From: Flavobacteriaceae bacterium
GTDB lineage: Bacteria; Bacteroidota; Bacteroidia; Flavobacteriales; Flavobacteriaceae
DNA: 64,000 bases
Direction: 5' to 3'
NCBI GenBank assembly: GCA_947373225.1
Contig: CANBWX010000004.1
Location: forward strand, 1-64,000
The notes under the pieces were generated by a model. That model searched no databases and was not told the DNA's origin. It was given only the letters and a program-made list of their open reading frames with translations. Both the position numbers and the translations under genes were made by a program. Of this stretch, positions 59,454 to 64,000 are shown in pieces. Position 1 is the first letter of the stretch. Each line of letters begins with the position of its first letter.

Positions 59454-61736
59454 ATGAATAAGAATAGCAAAAGAAGAGAAGCACTTTTATACCACGCAAA
59501 ACCTACGCCTGGAAAAATTCAAGTAGTCCCAACCAAGAAATATGCCACTCAAAGAGATTTATCTTTGGCATATTCGCCAGGTGTTGCAGAGCCTTGTTTG
59601 GAAATTGCAAAAGATGTAAATAATGTTTATAAATATACAGCAAAAGGAAATTTAGTGGCTGTAATTAGTAACGGTACAGCCGTTTTAGGTCTTGGAGATA
59701 TTGGTCCAGAAGCTTCAAAACCAGTAATGGAAGGGAAAGGATTATTGTTTAAAATATTTGCCGGAATTGATGTATTCGATATTGAAATTGGAACTAAAGA
59801 TATTGAAGAATTTATTCAAACAGTAAAAAATATTGCACCAACTTTTGGAGGAATAAATCTTGAAGATATTAAAGCACCAGAATCTTTTGAAATAGAAAGA
59901 AGATTGGTCGAAGAATTGAATATTCCTGTAATGCACGATGATCAACACGGGACAGCTATTATTTCGTCGGCTGCTTTATTGAACGCATTAGAATTAGCAG
60001 ATAAAAAACCAGAAGATTTAAAAATGGTAGTTTCTGGTGCAGGATCAGCAGCGCTTGCCTGTGCTAACATGTATGTTTTGCTTGGGCTAAAGCTAGAAAA
60101 TATATTAATGTTTAACAGTAAAGGAGTTTTGACAAAAGACAATCCGTCATTATCTGTTCTACAGCAAAGATACGCCACAGACAAGAAACCAATGAGTCTT
60201 GAAGAAGCATTAGTAGATGCGGATGTTTTCTTGGGATTATCCTCAGGAGATATTATGACACCAAAAATGTTATTGGGAATGGCGAAAAATCCAATTGTTT
60301 TTGCCATGGCAAATCCAGATCCTGAAATTGATTATAATCTTGCTATTGCAACGCGTAAGGATGTAATCATGGCAACAGGAAGATCAGATCATCCTAATCA
60401 AGTAAACAATGTACTTGGTTTCCCTTATATTTTCCGTGGAGCTTTAGATGTTCGTGCTACAAAAATTAACGAAGCTATGAAAATGGCAGCTGTTAAAGCA
60501 ATTGCAGCTTTAGCCAAAGAACACGTTCCAGAGCAAGTGAATATTGCTTATGGTGCTACCAAATTGACTTTTGGAAGAGAATATATTATCCCGTCTCCAT
60601 TTGACCCAAGATTGATAACTGTTGTTGCGCCTGCTGTAGCAAAAGCAGCAATGGATTCAGGTGTGGCTCAAAATCCTATTCAGGATTGGAAAAAATATGA
60701 AGCCGAACTTTTAGATCGTATGGGTAACGATAATAAAATGGTTCGAATGATTACTGATAGGGCCAAAATGGATCCTAAACGAATTGTTTTTGCTGAAGCA
60801 GATCAACTAGATGTTCTTAAAGCAGCACAAGTTGTATTTGAAGAAGGAATTGGTTTCCCAATTTTATTAGGAAAAAAAGAAATTATTTTAGAATTGAAAA
60901 AAGAACTTGGTTTTGATGCTGATGTTGAGATTATTGACCCTAAAGTTAATGAAGAGGAATCAAGAAGAAATAGATTTGCAACAGCATTTTGGAAATCAAG
61001 AAAAAGAAGAGGAATCTCATTATATGACGCTCAAAATTTAATGAGAGAAAGAAATTATTTTGCTGCCATGATGGTCAACGAAGGTGAGGCAGATGCATTG
61101 GTAACAGGATATTCCAGAAGTTATCCGTCGGTTGTGAAACCAATTTTGCAACTTATTGATAAGGCAAAAGGAGCTTCTATTGTAGCTACTACAAATATGA
61201 TGATGACTGCCCGTGGTCCAATGTTTTTATCAGATACGGCAATTAATATAAATCCATCAGCAGATGATTTGGCAAAAATCGCCATTATGACTGCTAAAAC
61301 AGCAAAAATATTTGGAATAGAACCTGTAATTGCCATGGTGTCGTTCTCTAATTTTGGTTCTTCAACCAATGAAAGTGCATCAAAAGTAAGAGATGCTGTT
61401 GCTTATTTACATGAAAATTATCCGGATATGATTATTGATGGTGAAATTCAAGCTGATTTTGCTTTAAATCCAGAGATGTTAAAAGCAAAATTCCCTTTTT
61501 CTAAACTAGCTGGAAAAAAAGTAAACACCTTAATTTTTCCTAATCTTGAATCGGCAAATATTACTTATAAACTCTTGAAAGAATTAGATAAGGTAGATTC
61601 TATAGGTCCTATTATGTTGGGAATGGGAAAACCAGTTCACATATTTCAATTAGGAGCTAGTGTTGAAGAAATGGTAAATATGGCTGCAATTGCAGTTATT
61701 GATGCTCAAGGAAAAGAGAAGAAAAATAACAAATAG
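59454..61736 (+). CDS. maeB: NADP-dependent malic enzyme (MaeB-type, with phosphotransacetylase-like domain)
   Basis: It decarboxylates malate to pyruvate, giving NADPH. Residues 1-430 form the malic enzyme part ([53 protein letters not shown]). Residues about 430-760 form a phosphotransacetylase-like domain ([30 protein letters not shown]) that in this class is regulatory, binding acetyl-CoA. The 760-aa length is typical of MaeB. A TATCTTTG -7 box lies at 59422-59429. The next gene, ruvA, is 90 bases downstream. Confidence 0.95.
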   Translation: MNKNSKRREALLYHAKPTPGKIQVVPTKKYATQRDLSLAYSPGVAEPCLEIAKDVNNVYKYTAKGNLVAVISNGTAVLGLGDIGPEASKPVMEGKGLLFKIFAGIDVFDIEIGTKDIEEFIQTVKNIAPTFGGINLEDIKAPESFEIERRLVEELNIPVMHDDQHGTAIISSAALLNALELADKKPEDLKMVVSGAGSAALACANMYVLLGLKLENILMFNSKGVLTKDNPSLSVLQQRYATDKKPMSLEEALVDADVFLGLSSGDIMTPKMLLGMAKNPIVFAMANPDPEIDYNLAIATRKDVIMATGRSDHPNQVNNVLGFPYIFRGALDVRATKINEAMKMAAVKAIAALAKEHVPEQVNIAYGATKLTFGREYIIPSPFDPRLITVVAPAVAKAAMDSGVAQNPIQDWKKYEAELLDRMGNDNKMVRMITDRAKMDPKRIVFAEADQLDVLKAAQVVFEEGIGFPILLGKKEIILELKKELGFDADVEIIDPKVNEEESRRNRFATAFWKSRKRRGISLYDAQNLMRERNYFAAMMVNEGEADALVTGYSRSYPSVVKPILQLIDKAKGASIVATTNMMMTARGPMFLSDTAININPSADDLAKIAIMTAKTAKIFGIEPVIAMVSFSNFGSSTNESASKVRDAVAYLHENYPDMIIDGEIQADFALNPEMLKAKFPFSKLAGKKVNTLIFPNLESANITYKLLKELDKVDSIGPIMLGMGKPVHIFQLGASVEEMVNMAAIAVIDAQGKEKKNNK

Positions 61737-61826
61737 TAAAAATATTTAGATAATAAACATAACTTATATTGTTTCGTAAGATTCAATATAAGTTTTGTTA
61801 TATTTGAAAACATATAAATTAAATAG

Positions 61827-62408
61827 ATGATAGCACATTTACAAGGCCAATTAGTAGAAAAAACACCCACACAAGTTGTTATAGATTGTGGCGGCGTTGG
61901 GTATCATGTAAACATATCCTTGCATACTTATTCTTTGCTTCCATCTACTGATTTTATAAAGTTATATACACATCTTCAAATTAAAGAAGACGCCCATACT
62001 TTGTTTGGTTTTGTTGAAAAATCGGAAAGAGAAATTTTCAAAATGTTGCTGTCGGTTTCTGGTATTGGCGCCAGTATAGCTAGAACCATGTTGTCTTCAC
62101 TAGATCCGAAACAAATTACAAATGCAATTGCATCTGGTGATGTGGTTACAATTCAATCCATAAAAGGAATTGGTAGCAAAACCGCACAAAGAGTAATACT
62201 AGATTTAAAGGATAAAGTGTTAAAACTATACGATCTTGACGAAGTTTCGATGTCTCAAAACAATACAAATAGAGATGAAGCGTTATCTGCTTTGGAGGTT
62301 TTGGGTTTTGTTAGAAAGACCTCGGAAAGAGTTGTCGAAAAAATAATTAAAGAAAGTCCAGACGGTTCAGTAGAATATATTATTAAGCAAGCTTTAAAAA
62401 ATCTATAA
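61827..62408 (+). CDS. ruvA: Holliday junction DNA-binding protein RuvA
   Basis: RuvA tetramers bind the four-way junction and load RuvB. The OB-fold N-terminal domain (MIAHLQGQLVEKTPTQVVID), the helix-hairpin-helix motifs (LSVSGIGASIARTML, SIKGIGSKTAQRVILDLK) and the C-terminal RuvB-binding helix domain (EALSALEVLGF) are complete in 193 aa. It is directly upstream of sprA, with only 3 bases between the stop and the sprA start codon, so translation may be coupled. Confidence 0.97.
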   Translation: MIAHLQGQLVEKTPTQVVIDCGGVGYHVNISLHTYSLLPSTDFIKLYTHLQIKEDAHTLFGFVEKSEREIFKMLLSVSGIGASIARTMLSSLDPKQITNAIASGDVVTIQSIKGIGSKTAQRVILDLKDKVLKLYDLDEVSMSQNNTNRDEALSALEVLGFVRKTSERVVEKIIKESPDGSVEYIIKQALKNL

Positions 62409-62411
62409 AAG

Positions 62412-64000
62412 TTGGAAAAAAAGTACTTAGAAAAGACCCAATTCGTGTATAAAATTTATACAGTTTTAATGATTTTATTTTGCGGTTTTGTATCACAAGC
62501 CCAAATAAAACAAGTTGCTGTTGATACAGTTAAAACTGGTTTTTCTGTTGGAAAAATACAATTAAAAGATCCAAAAAGTATTCTTTCTGCTTATACTTAT
62601 GATCCAGATACTGACAGGTATATTTTCACAAATAAAGTCGGTGATTTTCCTATAAATTCCCCAGCTATTTTAACTCCAAAAGAATATCAAGCCTTAGTTT
62701 TGAAAGAATCAATGCGGACTTATTTCAAGAAAAAATTAGATGCAATTGATGGAAAAAAAGAGGGAAGTGAGGCTGCTAAAAAAGATTTATTGCCAAGATA
62801 TTATGTTAAATCAGGACTTTTTGAATCTGTTTTTGGAAGTAATACCATTGATGTAAAACCGACAGGATTTGTTGAAATGGATTTAGGGGCAAGGTATACA
62901 AAACAAGATAATCCTTCATTTTCACCCAGAAATAGAACTAATTTGTCTTTTGATTTTAGTCAAAGAATAAGCATGAGTTTGACAGGAAAAGTAGGAACTC
63001 GCCTAAGTGTAAATTTGAATTACGATACACAATCCACTTTTGCTTTTCAGAACTTAATGAAGCTTGCATATGCCCCATCGGAAGATGATATTATTCAAAA
63101 AATTGAAGTCGGAAATATTAATATGCCTTTGAATAGCACTTTGATTAAAGGAGCTCAAAGTTTGTTTGGAGTAAAAACTCAATTAAAATTTGGAAAAACT
63201 ACAATTACTGGTGTCTTTTCAGAACAAAAATCAAAAACAAAAAGTGTTGTTGCCCAAGGAGGCGGAACGGTTCAGGATTTCGATATATATGCACTTGATT
63301 ATGATAATGACAGGCATTATTTTCTTTCTCAGTACTTTAGGAATAAATATGATGCATCTCTAAAAAATTACCCTTTTATTGATAGTAGAGTTCAGATTTC
63401 TAGATTAGAAGTTTGGATTACCAATAAACAAAATCAAGTAAATACAACAACGGGTAATAACCTGCGTAATGTTATTGCACTTCAGGATTTAGGGGAAGGA
63501 CAATTATCAGGTTTGCAAAATAATGAGGTGGTAGTATTAGATCCTTCAACAGGAATGTTTAATAATCCAATAGATTCACCAGCGGATAATACAAATAATA
63601 AATATGATCCAGCCTTAATAAATGCAGGAACAGGTTTGTTGAATAAAAATATTCGTGAAATAGCGACTTCAAATTCAGGATTTAACGCAACCGTTAGTGA
63701 AGGACAGGATTATTCTAAGCTTGAAAATGCTCGAAAATTAACCGCAACCGAATATACTTTTAATGCTCAATTAGGATATATTTCGTTGCAACAACGATTA
63801 ACTAGCGATCAGGTTCTTGCTGTTGCCTATCAATATACCATTGGAGACAAGGTTTATCAAGTTGGAGAATTTGGTAGTGATGGTGTAAATGCTACTTTAG
63901 TAACAGGAAATGTCCAATCGAATCAAGCTATTATTACGCAAAGTTTAATATTAAAAATGCTAAAAAGTAGTTTGACCAATGTTAAAAATCCAGTTTGGAA
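62412..64000 (+). CDS. sprA: Gliding motility/T9SS outer-membrane translocon SprA (5' part)
   Basis: SprA forms the very large outer-membrane channel of the type IX secretion system. The frame opens at a TTG (62412) three bases after ruvA and stays open for 529 codons to the window edge, so at least 1.5 kb of a gene of roughly 7 kb is present. A signal peptide core (LMILFCGFVSQAQ) is followed by NRTNLSFDFSQRISMSLTGK, VNLNYDTQSTFAFQNLMKL and other segments that recall the SprA N-terminal barrel region. The order malic enzyme-ruvA-sprA is known from other flavobacteria and supports the call. The start codon is uncertain. Confidence 0.88.
   Translation, partial: MEKKYLEKTQFVYKIYTVLMILFCGFVSQAQIKQVAVDTVKTGFSVGKIQLKDPKSILSAYTYDPDTDRYIFTNKVGDFPINSPAILTPKEYQALVLKESMRTYFKKKLDAIDGKKEGSEAAKKDLLPRYYVKSGLFESVFGSNTIDVKPTGFVEMDLGARYTKQDNPSFSPRNRTNLSFDFSQRISMSLTGKVGTRLSVNLNYDTQSTFAFQNLMKLAYAPSEDDIIQKIEVGNINMPLNSTLIKGAQSLFGVKTQLKFGKTTITGVFSEQKSKTKSVVAQGGGTVQDFDIYALDYDNDRHYFLSQYFRNKYDASLKNYPFIDSRVQISRLEVWITNKQNQVNTTTGNNLRNVIALQDLGEGQLSGLQNNEVVVLDPSTGMFNNPIDSPADNTNNKYDPALINAGTGLLNKNIREIATSNSGFNATVSEGQDYSKLENARKLTATEYTFNAQLGYISLQQRLTSDQVLAVAYQYTIGDKVYQVGEFGSDGVNATLVTGNVQSNQAIITQSLILKMLKSSLTNVKNPVW

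Noticed and set aside
60750-61736. C-terminal half of the malic enzyme as a separate phosphotransacetylase gene
   Set aside because: It is in the same frame without a start or stop between the halves and matches the normal MaeB architecture.
53508-62408. ruvA and ruvB as one operon
   Set aside because: They are 7.3 kb apart with several terminators and promoters between them, although on the same strand.

Overview
The window looks like chromosomal DNA of a Flavobacterium-like member of the Bacteroidota. The DNA is AT-rich. Promoters follow the Bacteroidota pattern TTTG-N17-19-TAnnTTTG rather than the sigma-70 pattern, and ribosome binding sites are mostly invisible. Gene content fits: an alternative complex III respiratory operon, a DUF2723 glycosyltransferase, SprA of the type IX secretion/gliding machinery, TonB receptors and a bacterial GGGP synthase. 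No phage, complete insertion sequence, plasmid gene or CRISPR array is visible. Most of the window is core genome.

Layout. 1-0.9 kb: tail of an outer-membrane protein, then rplU-rpmA. 1-3.7 kb: cysteine synthase and adenosylhomocysteinase (minus strand). 3.9-8.5 kb: a plus-strand run with a phosphopantetheinyl transferase, GGGP synthase, a PnuC-type transporter, a NadR-like kinase fused to DUF4301, and ArfB. 8.5-10.9 kb: a TPP riboswitch and the TonB receptor it should control, probably for thiamin. 10.9-17 kb: a degenerate Rieske-like lipoprotein, greA, a HIT protein, a transglutaminase-like protein, an orphan histidine kinase, a DUF3127 protein with an SSB-like tail, and a deoxynucleoside kinase. 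17-20 kb: rplM-rpsI-rpsB-tsf. 20-31 kb: a LacI regulator, a second PnuC-family protein, polA, a phosphoesterase, a thioredoxin-fold protein without cysteines, a polysaccharide deacetylase and DUF2723. 31-36 kb: tRNA-Gln and rimP-nusA-infB. 36-42 kb: a Kelch protein, a GH63-like glucosidase with an SDR dehydrogenase, and a SPOR protein. 42-53.4 kb: actABCDEF followed by cytochrome oxidase subunits II and I, a complete quinol-to-oxygen electron path. 53.5-64 kb: ruvB, queG, a large surface protein, a CBS protein, malic enzyme, ruvA and the 5' part of sprA.

The most interesting material is in the spacers. (1) Three copies of an intergenic element have conserved ends, different hairpin cores and compensatory pairing between the ends, which suggests a structured DNA/RNA repeat family. 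(2) Terminator-like hairpins sit directly between a canonical promoter and the start codon of greA and of rimP-nusA-infB, suggesting attenuation of transcription-elongation factors. (3) There is a 24-bp perfect palindrome at 41.4 kb. (4) Heptanucleotide repeats lie inside the signal-peptide codons of the TPP-controlled receptor. At the protein level the main oddities are the NadR/DUF4301 fusion, the SSB-like tip on DUF3127, and two redox-fold proteins that lack their usual ligands. I did not find a clearly new multi-gene system. All similarities are judged by eye from motifs and were not searched.
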